NCBI GenBank assembly: GCA_022059125.1
Contig: JAEUWY010000006.1
Span: 1,240,001 to 1,304,000 of the forward strand
Length of the DNA stretch: 64,000 nt
Reading direction: 5' to 3'
DNA from: Corynespora cassiicola
Taxonomy: Eukaryota; Ascomycota; Dothideomycetes; Pleosporales; Corynesporascaceae
The stretch's first letter is position 1. Each line of letters opens with the position of its first letter. Made by a program: the position numbers and the translations under genes. Positions 20,457 to 30,619 of the stretch are shown here, one piece after another. A model generated the notes under the pieces. That model saw nothing but the letters and a program-made list of their open reading frames with translations. It made no database searches and was not told the DNA's origin.

Positions 20457-22241
20457 TTAACGGCGAGGTGAGCCGTGGAATTGGCCCGTCAAGGGCGAAA
20501 TCCCCGTATATCTCCCGTCTTCGCTTGGTGATCGACTACCAAGCCGACTCACGTCTCTCGATGGGACGCTCTCCCCGTCCATCTCGTGATAATGCTCCGC
20601 TGTGACTTCTCTCCATCGAGGCCTCATTGGCGTTGGTAACTCATGCACCTGGTTTGGACTGAGCGACTTCTGATCGCGCCCATGACCATGAGCATATCCG
20701 TCTCCTGGCGATGCTAGCTCAGTGAGTGGCGTTCCGCCAAGTTCCTGCGGGTGCGCAGGCGACTTGTATGGTTGAGGTGAGGAACCGTCGTAAAAGCCCG
20801 TTCGCGAGCCAGAATCGGATACCTGCGTATTTGCAAGTTCAAATCTGCGTTTGTTGCGTCGACGGCGCCGGTAGAAGAATATCAGGCCGATGATTATGGC
20901 AATCAGAAGGACAGCGCCTCCTCCTGCTATCCCACCGATCGCGCCTGTGCTAAGCCCTCCTTCATCTCCTCCACTACCGCCACGTCCCCCGCCGGTGGTT
21001 CCGCTTGAGTTATTAGAAGGAGGGTTGATGGGGATGATGTTGGCAGCAGGTAATGGGTCTGGAAAAGCAGCTTGTGATATTGTAAAATTTGCGCGCTCAT
21101 AGTCCACGATCAAGTATGCTTCTTGGAGCAGCGTCCTGCCCAGTGTATATTGTGAATCGTTTGCGGCACGGCGGATTGGGAAATAGTTCGTCGCATTTTG
21201 GTAAATCGGGTATGAGGCCTGCAAGTCGAAGGCCGCGTACGGGAGGGCGATGTTGACGTAGTCGGTTAAGGTGTCTTCGGGCGAATTTACAAGCTTCAAT
21301 GTAACCGAGGGGTTTCTTGATAGTAGTTCTGAATGCATTGTGTCGTTTACAAGATATAGATCTGTCTGGGGATCGTATATCAACCCAAAGGCTTCTTCGA
21401 AGCCATCGCAGATGTCGCGTGGCAGCCACAAATGCGGAACAGTTGAATCAACCTGGGAGAAATGGGCCGAGGACGAGAGCGAGTATGTTCCTTTTAGAGT
21501 ATTCGTCGCCGTTATGGACTCAACGCTGACGGTCAGAAGGCGTGAAGGGTCTTGCGAAAAAGTAAAGGAAAAGTCGTTCGTGTTGGGTTTGAATCGGGTT
21601 GAATCATAGCCACCCAGGATTAGACTTCCGAATACTGATTTCAGCCTGTACTTTGCACCAGCAGTGTACGCAAACGAAAGGCTGGGTATCTTGGTTCCAT
21701 TTCGCAACTGGTACAGAAAGGCATCAATCGGCTGGCTCAAGCTCGAGAAGCTCGATTCTGCGATGCCCAAGCCAACATAGCCCAGCCAATAGTCCAAACT
21801 TGGAGCTCCGGCGACAACTTGATGGTCGAGCGATAGCGAGTTGCTATCCGCAGCAGCTCCTAGTGACACCTTGTCATAGCCAAAGATGCCATCTCCAGTG
21901 TAGTTGAGCCTGTTTTCCAAGTCGATACTGTACTGCCCTATGGTAGACCAGGTAGAAGACATGTTCAGTTGGAATCCAGGGTTTTGCGCACTGTTGAATA
22001 TCTCGGCCCCACGCAGATTGGCACAATCTGGTGGATCGACTCCCTCTATGCATCCTTCTGGAATCACGACGCTTGTCACGCCGCTGCGCGTAGAGGCGAG
22101 GACCCTGAAATCTTGACCTGGCGTGCCGACGCTTATCTTGAATGTGCTCCAAGACCCGTCATTTCCGTCAAATTCCCGCGATGGCGGTACTACGTATGGC
22201 TTTGGAGACGACGGCGCATCCTGTCGCGCTGCGTTGCGCAT
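20457..22241 (-). CDS. Membrane-anchored aspartyl-protease-like protein lacking the first catalytic Asp
   Basis: A 594-codon frame with the pepsin (A1) architecture: a conserved SVGTPGQDFRV strand entering the first active-site loop, LGYVGLGI, a FGSLILGGYDSTRF segment typical of A1 proteases, and a C-terminal membrane helix (about 433-457) followed by RRRRRNKRR and a cytoplasmic tail. At the first loop, where D-T-G-S is expected, the sequence is ASTRSG (49-54), so the first catalytic Asp is absent. The second loop keeps Asp265 (VDSTVP) but not the DTG/DSG glycine. It is therefore probably a non-catalytic homologue. The chosen ATG lacks a signal peptide; an upstream exon encoding one is likely but could not be placed. 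Several NxS/T sequons fit surface exposure. Confidence 0.8.
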   Translation of the reverse strand: MRNAARQDAPSSPKPYVVPPSREFDGNDGSWSTFKISVGTPGQDFRVLASTRSGVTSVVIPEGCIEGVDPPDCANLRGAEIFNSAQNPGFQLNMSSTWSTIGQYSIDLENRLNYTGDGIFGYDKVSLGAAADSNSLSLDHQVVAGAPSLDYWLGYVGLGIAESSFSSLSQPIDAFLYQLRNGTKIPSLSFAYTAGAKYRLKSVFGSLILGGYDSTRFKPNTNDFSFTFSQDPSRLLTVSVESITATNTLKGTYSLSSSAHFSQVDSTVPHLWLPRDICDGFEEAFGLIYDPQTDLYLVNDTMHSELLSRNPSVTLKLVNSPEDTLTDYVNIALPYAAFDLQASYPIYQNATNYFPIRRAANDSQYTLGRTLLQEAYLIVDYERANFTISQAAFPDPLPAANIIPINPPSNNSSGTTGGGRGGSGGDEGGLSTGAIGGIAGGGAVLLIAIIIGLIFFYRRRRRNKRRFELANTQVSDSGSRTGFYDGSSPQPYKSPAHPQELGGTPLTELASPGDGYAHGHGRDQKSLSPNQVHELPTPMRPRWREVTAEHYHEMDGESVPSRDVSRLGSRSPSEDGRYTGISPLTGQFHGSPRR

Positions 22242-23576
22242 CTTGGAGAAGAGTTGACAAGGTGGAACTGCCGCTGCGGGAGAGGGCTCAGGCCGTTAAA
22301 CAGTCGATATCAGATCAAATGATTCCAAAAACAGGGCGCTATGGTCAGGTGCTAGCCAAGATCATGCTGGGCAGAAGAGGAGCAATGGCCGAGTGGATGG
22401 GCTCCTTTCGAGGCTCCTGGCAGGCGGGGAAATACGACTGCAATGATCAGGGAAACAAAGGAAAGGGAAGTCAGAGGATGATTGGGAGAAGTTTGTGGCA
22501 GGACTGGAGAGGAGGGGTCAGATCGAAATGGGCGTTGGATGGGGCTCAGTGAGCCTTGCGGCTGGGCTGGACTGGGACCAACAAGGCACGGCATGGATGG
22601 CAAGGAGAAGGCCGATGGGGAGCGGCGGGAGCGTCTGGCCAGCAGCACGAAGGTTGAGGGGAGGAGCTGAATACGAGCTGCACACTGTCAGCCGTGGCTG
22701 GCGACGAGGTCTTGAACCCGGGTAGCGCGTCGTCCAAATAAATACGGAGCCAATCGGGACACGCATGGCAAGGGCTCCGCCTCCGCCCAGCACTGAGCGC
22801 GGGTGGATTAGCCCAGACCCGTAGCACGACGAGACGTCGCCTATCTCACGACACGCCCCCCCCGTCAAGCTGCAGTGGCGCCTGGCAGCGGCTCTCCACC
22901 ACGCAGACACCGTCTTTTCTACTGCTGATGGCCACGCACTCGAGCCGTCGCGACCTGAAACTGGCGCAAAGCGCGTCATCTCCTCGCGATGGCCACCACT
23001 CCTCTGGGCCGCGACGTTTCTCTGCCCAGGTACCTGCTTACCGCCATGCTCCAAAGCGGCAATTGTATTCGGGACATGAACCAGGTTTCTGCTCCTTTCG
23101 CCTCAGCATCGGCCAGGAACAAACATTTGGTCAACAGCCGCCCGCCAGGATCGGTCCACGACTTTTCTCAATCCAGATCCCCGCCGTGCCAAAAACCAAG
23201 TTGCACGTGCATGGAGCATCCAGGGCTTCGACGAAGACGTTGGGGGCGGCTGGGACCATGTGGATAGATGGGCTACTGGGCTTAGCCCCAGCACGGCCAC
23301 CGCTCCATCGAGATGGCGTCTTCAGCCATTGTCTATTGGCGGATTCCTTGGTACCCGACAGCTGCACTACGATTTGCGCAGGGGCCGTCTATTCATAGGG
23401 CCACCTGCACATACAGCCCACCGGACCTGCGCTATTCAAATACCCGCATTGCTTCTGACAATGTGGTGCTGGTCTTTGCCTTGCCTTCACTGTTTTGTGA
23501 CGCCTTGACCGTCTGCCCTTCATTCTTTATGGTTACGTCCTGTCACTCATTCACGTTCACAAGGTAGCTCAGCATC
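22242..23576. other. Divergent intergenic region
   Basis: About 1.3 kb between the minus-strand protease homologue and the plus-strand mucin gene. It probably includes an unrecognised first exon (signal peptide) of the protease homologue near its 3' end and both promoters. Frames up to 178 codons are GC-driven and overlap on both strands. Confidence 0.4.
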
Positions 23577-26500
23577 ATGCGGAGTCACGCGTTATTAGGG
23601 ACTGCGCTCCTGGCAGGCTGCTCACAAGCCAGACTCAACTACCACAAAAGAGGTATGTGGCAACGCTTGGCAGATATTGTGTTGGAGATGGCTAACATGA
23701 AACAGACTGTTTGTAGCCCCCCAGATGTTTGTCCATGGCCATCGCTAACAATCTCAAAGTAAACTCGACTTCCTCAGCGTCGACCCTGTCAACGGGAACT
23801 TCTTCAGGCAGCACTAGCGCGTCTGAAGATGCCAAAACGTCAAGCAGCCTTTCGTCAAGCAGCCTTTCGTCAAGCAGCCTTTCGTCAAGCAGCCTCGTTT
23901 CGAGTAGCCTTTCATCAAAAAGTGTGAGCTCATCCGAGGGAGTCGCACCATCGCCAATCTTCATCACTTTGTCCGCAGACACGTCACTGTCGCCTTCGCC
24001 TTCGTCTTCAGTCTCTGAGACGGCATCGACACCCAGCCCCATCTTCATCACCTTGTCTGCAGACACGACTTCGTCCTCGTCTTTGCCCTCTGAATCAGCA
24101 TCAACACCCAGCCCCATCTTCATCACATTATCTGCGGATTCCACGACATTGCCGTCAACAAATTCTTCGACATCCTCGACACTGGTCACATCTTCAACTT
24201 TGTCGTCGTCAAGTTCGAAATCTGGTTCTAGTTCGGCTTCTTCTTCCGCTGCCAACACTACTACTCTAGATCCTTCGCTCTGCACAGGCTGTATCTTGGA
24301 AGCGCTTAACCCAAGCACAGCTTATTTTGAGGCTGATGGCGCAACTACATGGACAAGTGTCGTCGTCACTTCGACGATTGTGGAGAACATCATAACGTAT
24401 ATGGATGGCTCCACAATCAACGGTATAACGACCGAGACACAGACAATCAACAAGACCGAGACCGTGATAGGAACGGCAAACAATACTGCTTTGTACACAA
24501 CACCAGTGTTCGTAGTCGAACCGACACCTGGTGTCTCCATCACTCTCCCAGTGGGACCCACCTACCTTGTCTACACTGGTATATTCGGTGCAATGGAGGA
24601 GCCAAATACAAGACCACCGATCACATTCATAGAGTACAGTCAGCCTACATGTGAAGCCACTGTCACTTCTCTCAGTAATCTATTGCCAACGCGCACGGAG
24701 GACTGGAGCTACTTCATCCAAACATTGGCGGGCTCAGCGCTTCCTGGGAAATCAAATGCCGCACTGCCTCTCCCCCCAGCCATCATCGACTTTCTCAAGC
24801 AGGACCCCGACATTAACAATCTGTTCAACGGCTCTGACATTGCCGAGTGCACCCAGCGTGATCCGACAACAACTAGAACGGCGGCTGGTAGTCCAGTGTT
24901 CACTCTCTCTAATCGTCCTACAGGGAGACCCCCTCTTACTGTTGGGAACCCCACCGAGGAGCCTCCCACTGAGCATCCCACTGAAGAGCCTCCTGCGTTT
25001 CCAAGCCCAAGCGCACCTATGGCAACCCCACCCTCAGTTACCAATACTTATATCGGCACAGAATACACAACGACCTCGAATCACATCACACGAAGAGGGT
25101 GCCTCCGATGTGACGTGACACCTGCACCGATCCCAAAACCACCATTTCCCTCGGATGAGCCCGAGGTTTCAGATAACGTTGTTAATAATGGACCGGTACC
25201 ATCAGATATTCAGGATCCACCACAGGATCCTCCATCACAAGGTCCATCGAGGGCAGACGATCGCCCCCCACAGACTCAAAATCCCGGAAACCAAGCTCCG
25301 GAGCCCACACAGGGTCCATCGAGGGTAGACGATCGCCCCCCACAGACCCAAAATCCCGGAAACCAAGCTCCGGAGCCCACACAAGGTTCGCAAAACTTGG
25401 GAGATTTTATAGCCTCCATTGTGAACGATCCAGCATTCACACCCAGTCCGCAGGCGCCTCCCAACAACCCTCAGCCTGAGCGCACGAATTCCGGCCAAAC
25501 AATTACTATTGGGGACCAGACTTTTGAGATACATCCGGCTGAAGGAACTACAGCGCAGCCAAATCAGCCTGGCCAACCCACAGAGCCGGTGGCTGTACCA
25601 GAGCCAACTCAGCCGGGTCAGCCCAATGAGCCCGGCCAACAGAACGAGGCCGAGACGGTGATTCCAGGAGTAGTAATAGGGTCTGAGACGCTCACCCCAG
25701 GCCAAACGACAACGATAAATGGGGTTCCAGTAGTTGTTCCGAGCGAAGACGGGGGATCACGAATTGTTGTTGATGGTAGTACAATCGCAGTGCAGCCTGC
25801 CCCGACTGGACCTCCAGTACTTACTATCGGAGATGAAACGGTCACAGCAAACTCTCAAGGTCAATTTATTGTTGGAACGGCAACTCTAACACCAGGAGGC
25901 GATCCCGTCATTGTAGATGGAAGTACACTTAGCCTTGGGCCCAGTGGAACATTTGCAGTTGTCAACGGAGTTACCCAGACTCTGGCCAACGCCCCGATTA
26001 TCACCCCAGCACCTGTTCTTACAGTCGATGGCCAAACGATATCGGCAACCGTTATTGGTGGATCAACAGTATTTGCTTTAGGTGATGATCAGACGCTAAC
26101 TCCAGGAGGAGTCGTTACCATCGATGGGACAACCCTCAGCATGCCAGCTGATGCCTCGGGATCTACTGTTGTCGTAAATGGGGTAACTTCTACTCTTGAA
26201 GCCGCTGGGTCCCCCGTCTTGACATTTGGTGGGCAGTCTGTCACCGCGACCGTCCAGGATGGAACCACAGCCTTCATTTTAGGTCCCCAAGAGACCCTGA
26301 CGCCAGGTGGAGAGGTCGTAGTCTCTGGTACCACTTTCTCCATGCCTGGATCAGCGTCTGGCTCTGTGTTGGTAGTCAACGGCGTGACATCTACTCTTGA
26401 AGCCGCTGGATCCCCTGTATTGACATTTGGTGGGCAGTCTGTCACCGCGACCGTCCAGGATGGAACCACAGCCTTCATCTTAGGTCCTCAAGAGACCCTG

Positions 26501-27259
26501 ACACCAGGTGGAGAGGTCATAGTCTCTGGCACCACGTTTTCCATGCCTGAATCAGCGTCTGGTTCTGTGTTGGTGGTCAACGGCGTGACATCCACGCTCA
26601 GTGCCCCATCTCTACCCGTAATGACACTTAACGACAACTCTATCACCGCTTCAATTGTCGACGGCACGACTGCCTTCATCTTGGGTCCAGGCGAGACTTT
26701 GACCCCTGGCGGAGTGGTCACACATTCGGGAACTACCTACTCAATGCCAGCATCAGCCTCAGGATCCGTCGTCGTAATCAACGGCGTGACATCCACGCTC
26801 GGCCAACCACCCATCACGGCAGCGCCAGCTCTCACAATCGATGGAACAACTTACTCTGCCTCGATCCGCGACGGCACGACTGAATACGTGCTCAACGATT
26901 CGACGACGCTGAAACCTGGCGAGGCCATTACCATCTCGGGCACGACGTATTCCCTCGACGAGGAAGGTACCGCCTTGGTCATTAACGGGAAGACGAGCAT
27001 GCTGCCCAAGCTCCCAGCAACGAACAGCGCGACCACGACGCGTGCATCACGTAGCAGCAGCGAGAGTTCTCCGGCAGAGGAAAGCAGTTCGACCGCGCAG
27101 GAGAGCAGAAACCCGGGTGACTTCATCGCCAGCGGGATTGGCGTTTCTAGCAACGGTGCCGGCGGCATGCGTATCGCTGCTGCTGGAAGTGGAGGCTTCG
27201 ACAGGTGGGTTGAAGGCTTGGTGGTTGGGTTCGCTGGATGGATGCTCATGCTCCTCTAA
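23577..27259 (+). CDS. GPI-type Ser/Thr-rich repeat mucin (cell-wall adhesin-like)
   Basis: Two exons (23577-23652 and 23760-27259) are proposed, giving 1191 aa. The first encodes a signal peptide (MRSHALLGTALLAGCSQA) and a short LNYHKR. The intron (23653-23759) has a GTATGT donor and GCTAACAATCTCAAAG acceptor; splicing to the nearer CAG or TAG instead meets stop codons. The mature protein has a Ser-rich head with three copies of a PSPIFITLSAD unit, a Pro-rich middle with a duplicated 24-residue unit, then about seven C-terminal repeats of roughly 67 aa built around LTPGG...SGTT...VVNGVTSTL. The end is a short hydrophobic tail after an Asn/Gly/Ser-rich spacer, consistent with GPI anchoring. 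Such proteins sit in the cell wall and mediate adhesion or surface properties; exact role unknown. Confidence 0.8.
23845..23900 (+). repeat. 15-bp tandem repeat in the mucin gene
   Basis: Successive copies of a TCGTCAAGCAGCCTT unit encode SSSLS. The DNA identity is near perfect, so it can expand or contract in frame. Confidence 0.75.
25241..25384 (+). repeat. 72-bp tandem duplication in the mucin gene
   Basis: Two nearly identical 72-bp units begin at 25241 and 25313 (a GGTCCATCGAGGG start), encoding a 24-residue Pro/Gln/Asn-rich unit with DDRPPQTQNPGNQ. Only a few bases differ, indicating recent duplication. Confidence 0.85.
26191..26600 (+). repeat. 201-bp near-identical tandem units in the mucin gene
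   Basis: A 201-bp unit starting at 26191 and again at 26392 (TACTCTTGAAGCCGCTGG) encodes 67 residues around FGGQSVTATVQDGTTAFILG. More diverged units of the same protein repeat lie on both sides (about 25650-26970). The two adjacent copies differ at few positions. Confidence 0.85.
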
Positions 27260-28764
27260 GCTTTACCCCCACCCTTTTTATATGAAGATTCACGATGTAA
27301 ATTTTTAAAGCCACATGTGGCAGGGCGTTTGGAGTGGAATAAAGATATCCTACTTTTTACCAGCAGGCAAAGTGGTCATTTGGAGATCACTAGCCTAGCA
27401 ACCATCTATCGCGCTATTGTATAATGCCATCACATATATATACTTAGCATATCATACCACAAATTCTTCCAACACCTGTACTTTCCATCTCTTCTCTCTG
27501 CATGAATTTTCGAATTTTTACACCCCATCACCCGTGCCGCAATCCCACCTCCGAAATTTGCGGAAAACAGAACCTCGCTACTGTTCCCCTTACACCACCC
27601 ATCTTACGTGCGTATGCAGCACGCACACGCTCCTTCTGATCGCGCAGCCGCCCGGGGATCTCACATCCCGGGCCTTGCATCCCCTGTCTACCCTGGTCTG
27701 GGTCTCGTCCAAAGTGTTGGTACCTGGCCCCCAAGGTCTAGAAGCAGATCAAAAACGCGTGAGGATCTTCGCCAATGTAAGCGCCCTCCTCGTCAACGTC
27801 AGCTTAAGTCGACCGAACGGCCACGCACGGTGCCTTAGCTGAAAGGCGGGGATAATTCGGTGAGTTTTCTTCTCGGGTTCCAAGCGTGGGTTTTTCTCGA
27901 GCTTTTGTCAATTGTGGTTGTCGGGTTGGGGAGTCCAAGGTGATGGAATGAATGTCGGGGTAAGGGCAAGGCAGATCTGCCTTGCCGGATAGCAATTCCT
28001 GATGAGGTGCGTAGGATTTCTCGGGCCGACTTTAATAGGTTGAGGCTATTCGGGTTAAACGAGTTCGTCGGGTGTTGGAATAATGTCTTAGGAAGAGTGG
28101 CGCATAGGAAGTATCCCGGTACGTTAAGGAAGGGTAAAAAAAAAGCGTGTAGTTCATAACAGGCGGGGAGTCTGGCATTAACGACCAATGAGAGGAGGCC
28201 AGAGCGTATGCAATACGTCCTGATGAGAATTCCCAATTTCGGCCCCGTCATCATCCCATCATCCAACTTCTGATGCAATCACCCGAACATTTCTTCGTCA
28301 TTTCCACAGAAGGACTGCCTTTGGACTGTTTAGTCTGATCTTATACAACTGTCTCTTTCAACTGCCCCTAATGAGATGACCATAAACCAAAGCGTGGCTC
28401 CCTTTCTCTCACTTGATGTAAGCCAACCCTTTCCTTGCGAGTGTGCAATGTACTGCCAGACTCGCGACAAAGACGCAGTGAGAAAAATCGAGCTTAGCCA
28501 AGCACAATAAGCAACTGCCAAAGAACTGGTATCGTCAAAGCCGTAGGTAGCTGCGAATATGGACTTGTTATGAAGAGACAAGGGACTCGAGCCAATGTGC
28601 AAATGTCAAGTGGGTTTAATCGAAACACGTGGATTGTCAACCCACTGTTCCAAGTGGGGTCGCTTCAGAATAAGAGCGCGAAAAAGGGTATATCAAGCCG
28701 CTCAAATGCCGACAGAAAGGACGGAACGCTCCAATGGGTATTGTTTTCAAGGTAGAGAGGTAGA
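27260..28764. other. Intergenic, no gene supported
   Basis: About 1.5 kb with AT-rich and GC-rich patches. The longest frames (141 codons plus, 147 codons minus) overlap and have no domain. No tRNA or 5S rRNA pattern was found. Confidence 0.4.
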
Positions 28765-30393
28765 TCAGTCGCCATAATCACCATATTTGGGCGAAGGGGA
28801 TTCCAAATCTTCTTCTATATCATCATCGATTTTGTCGCCGAAATCTTTGTCTTCGAGAAATTGTCGGCCGAGGAGTTGTTCTGGCAGGTAGTCTTGCTTT
28901 GCACGTCCATCGACATAATCCGGGTTGTACTTGTACTCTGCACCGTATCCCATGTCTTTCATCATTCTGGTAGGTGCATTTCTCAGATGCATTGGGATGG
29001 GTAGGCTTGCAACGCCGGGCTCCTTCAGGGCAGCCATGACGTTGGCTAGGCCACGGTAAGAGCGGGTGGATTTTGGGGCGAGACTGAGGGCTACGACGGT
29101 GTGAGCCAAGTTTATTCGACACTCAGGCATGCCTATTTTTTCGCATGCGCTGTATGCCGCCGTGGCCAAGGGCAACATGGTGTTGTCTGCCAGCCCAACG
29201 TCTTCAGATGCAACGACAATGAGGCGTCGAGCAATGTATAGCGGATCTTCGCCCGACTCGAGCATTCGTCCGAGATAATAAAGGGCTGCATCAGGGTCAG
29301 AGCCTCGTATTGATTTGTGCAGTGCGGATATGGACTCGTAATGCTGGTCTCCGTTTCGATCATAGACTAGTGTTTTGGTCAAGCTCTTTTTAAGGTCTTC
29401 GGCTGTGATGGACGGCCGCTTTTGCGCCATATTCATAGCAAGATCTAACAGATTCAGGGCAGTGCGAGCATCGCCGTCGGAGAAGGCAGCAAAATACTTG
29501 AGCATATCTTGGTCCAGCAGTGGAGAGGTACAGTTCTCAGCTTCCATGGCTCGCTGCAGTATTCTGACCAAGTCGTCGTCCTTGAGGGATTCGAGGGTGA
29601 AGACGCGACAGCGAGATATGAGGGCATTGATGACCTTGAAGGACGGGTTCTCGGTGGTGGCGGCAATGAGGGTGATCTGGCCGGCCTCGACAGGGCCAAG
29701 GAAATGGTCCTGCTGAGATTTGTTGAAACGGTGCAGCTCGTCACAAAAGACGATGGTCCTGCGCTTGGTGAGTAGAAGATCCTTGGCCGCGTCTGAAAAT
29801 ATCTTCTTGAGGTCGCCGACACCAGAACTGGTGCTGTTGATCTCGACGTAGCGGGCATTGGACATGTTTGCCACCAATCGTGCGATTGTCGTCTTGCCCG
29901 TGCCGGGACGACCCCAAAGAATCATGGAGGGGATTTTGCCCTCCTCGACCATGCCGCGCAGCAAGCCATTTGGGCCCACCAGATCCTGACCGTACACGTC
30001 GTCGAGTGAGGTCGGGCGCATGCGCTCGGCCAGCGGAGCCACTTCCTGCAGGGCGCTCAGCTTCTTGCGCTTCGTCGACGGCGAGCCTGGCTCCGTGGGC
30101 CGCCCATCTTCTGTGTCTCCAAGCGAGCGCTTCAAGGGAGGCGGCGGCGTCCTGTGGCGATCTGCATTGGGAGGGGCGGAGGAGGGGGCGGGCGGCGATG
30201 AAGCCGGATTCGCGTTCTTGGGAGTTATGGCAATCTTGCGGGCGGTGGCGGCGGGGGTGAAGAAGCTGTGGGTTTTGGAGGCGGCGGGGGTGTCATTGTG
30301 CTGGCTGAGGACGTGTTCGGCGCAGCCGCTGTCGATGTGCTCGTTGATGCGCGTGTCCTTGACGGGCTTGAAGCACAGGGGGCACTCGACCAT
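28765..30393 (-). CDS. MGS1: AAA+ ATPase Mgs1/WRNIP1/RarA family with UBZ zinc finger
   Basis: The ATG at 30393 (MVECPLCFKP) is chosen over the frame's upstream extension to 30699 because the conserved zinc finger starts there and the extension overlaps the divergent neighbour. The protein is 542 aa. A Rad18-type UBZ4 finger has Cys4, Cys7, His19 and Cys24. After a disordered Pro/Ser linker comes the ATPase: RMRPTSLDDVYGQ, Walker A GRPGTGKTT (161-169), Walker B IVFCDE followed by HRFNKSQQD, and sensor ATTENPSF. The C-terminal part has the MgsA/YrvN-type oligomerisation domain (SIRGSDPDAALYYLGRML, ASEDVGLAD). Family members bind ubiquitinated PCNA and act in replication-fork maintenance in the nucleus. 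The C-terminus ends in an acidic tail. Confidence 0.93.
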   Translation of the reverse strand: MVECPLCFKPVKDTRINEHIDSGCAEHVLSQHNDTPAASKTHSFFTPAATARKIAITPKNANPASSPPAPSSAPPNADRHRTPPPPLKRSLGDTEDGRPTEPGSPSTKRKKLSALQEVAPLAERMRPTSLDDVYGQDLVGPNGLLRGMVEEGKIPSMILWGRPGTGKTTIARLVANMSNARYVEINSTSSGVGDLKKIFSDAAKDLLLTKRRTIVFCDELHRFNKSQQDHFLGPVEAGQITLIAATTENPSFKVINALISRCRVFTLESLKDDDLVRILQRAMEAENCTSPLLDQDMLKYFAAFSDGDARTALNLLDLAMNMAQKRPSITAEDLKKSLTKTLVYDRNGDQHYESISALHKSIRGSDPDAALYYLGRMLESGEDPLYIARRLIVVASEDVGLADNTMLPLATAAYSACEKIGMPECRINLAHTVVALSLAPKSTRSYRGLANVMAALKEPGVASLPIPMHLRNAPTRMMKDMGYGAEYKYNPDYVDGRAKQDYLPEQLLGRQFLEDKDFGDKIDDDIEEDLESPSPKYGDYGD

Positions 30394-30619
30394 GGCGGGC
30401 TTACGGGCTCTTAAGCGGGCGTGGGATGGTCGAGAGTCGCGTCGCGCGTCTGGGACAAAGGCGGCCGGCATCGGAAAGTCTGGCGGCTGATGACGGCACC
30501 GGCCTGCACCCGCCTGGTCGGCTCCGGGGGCCTCCAAGCACGCAATCCACTTCTGCCAGCGCTGGTGGGCAGCAACAGTCATCCAGTGGTTTTCTGCCCG
30601 ACTGCGTGACTGCGTCGAT
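30394..30619. promoter_or_regulatory. Short bidirectional promoter
   Basis: About 226 bp separates the Mgs1 ATG (minus) and the first ATG of the aminotransferase (plus), or about 350 bp if the inner aminotransferase ATG is used. It is GC-rich with no obvious TATA. Both transcripts must start here or within each other's leader. Confidence 0.55.

Noticed and set aside
22518..23054. 178-codon minus-strand frame
   Set aside because: GC-driven, overlaps other frames on both strands, no signal or domain.
27640..27740. Possible 5S rRNA-like GC segment
   Set aside because: No match to the conserved 5S internal control region by eye.
27417..27842. 141-codon plus-strand frame
   Set aside because: Residue composition follows AT- and GC-rich patches of the DNA; no domain.
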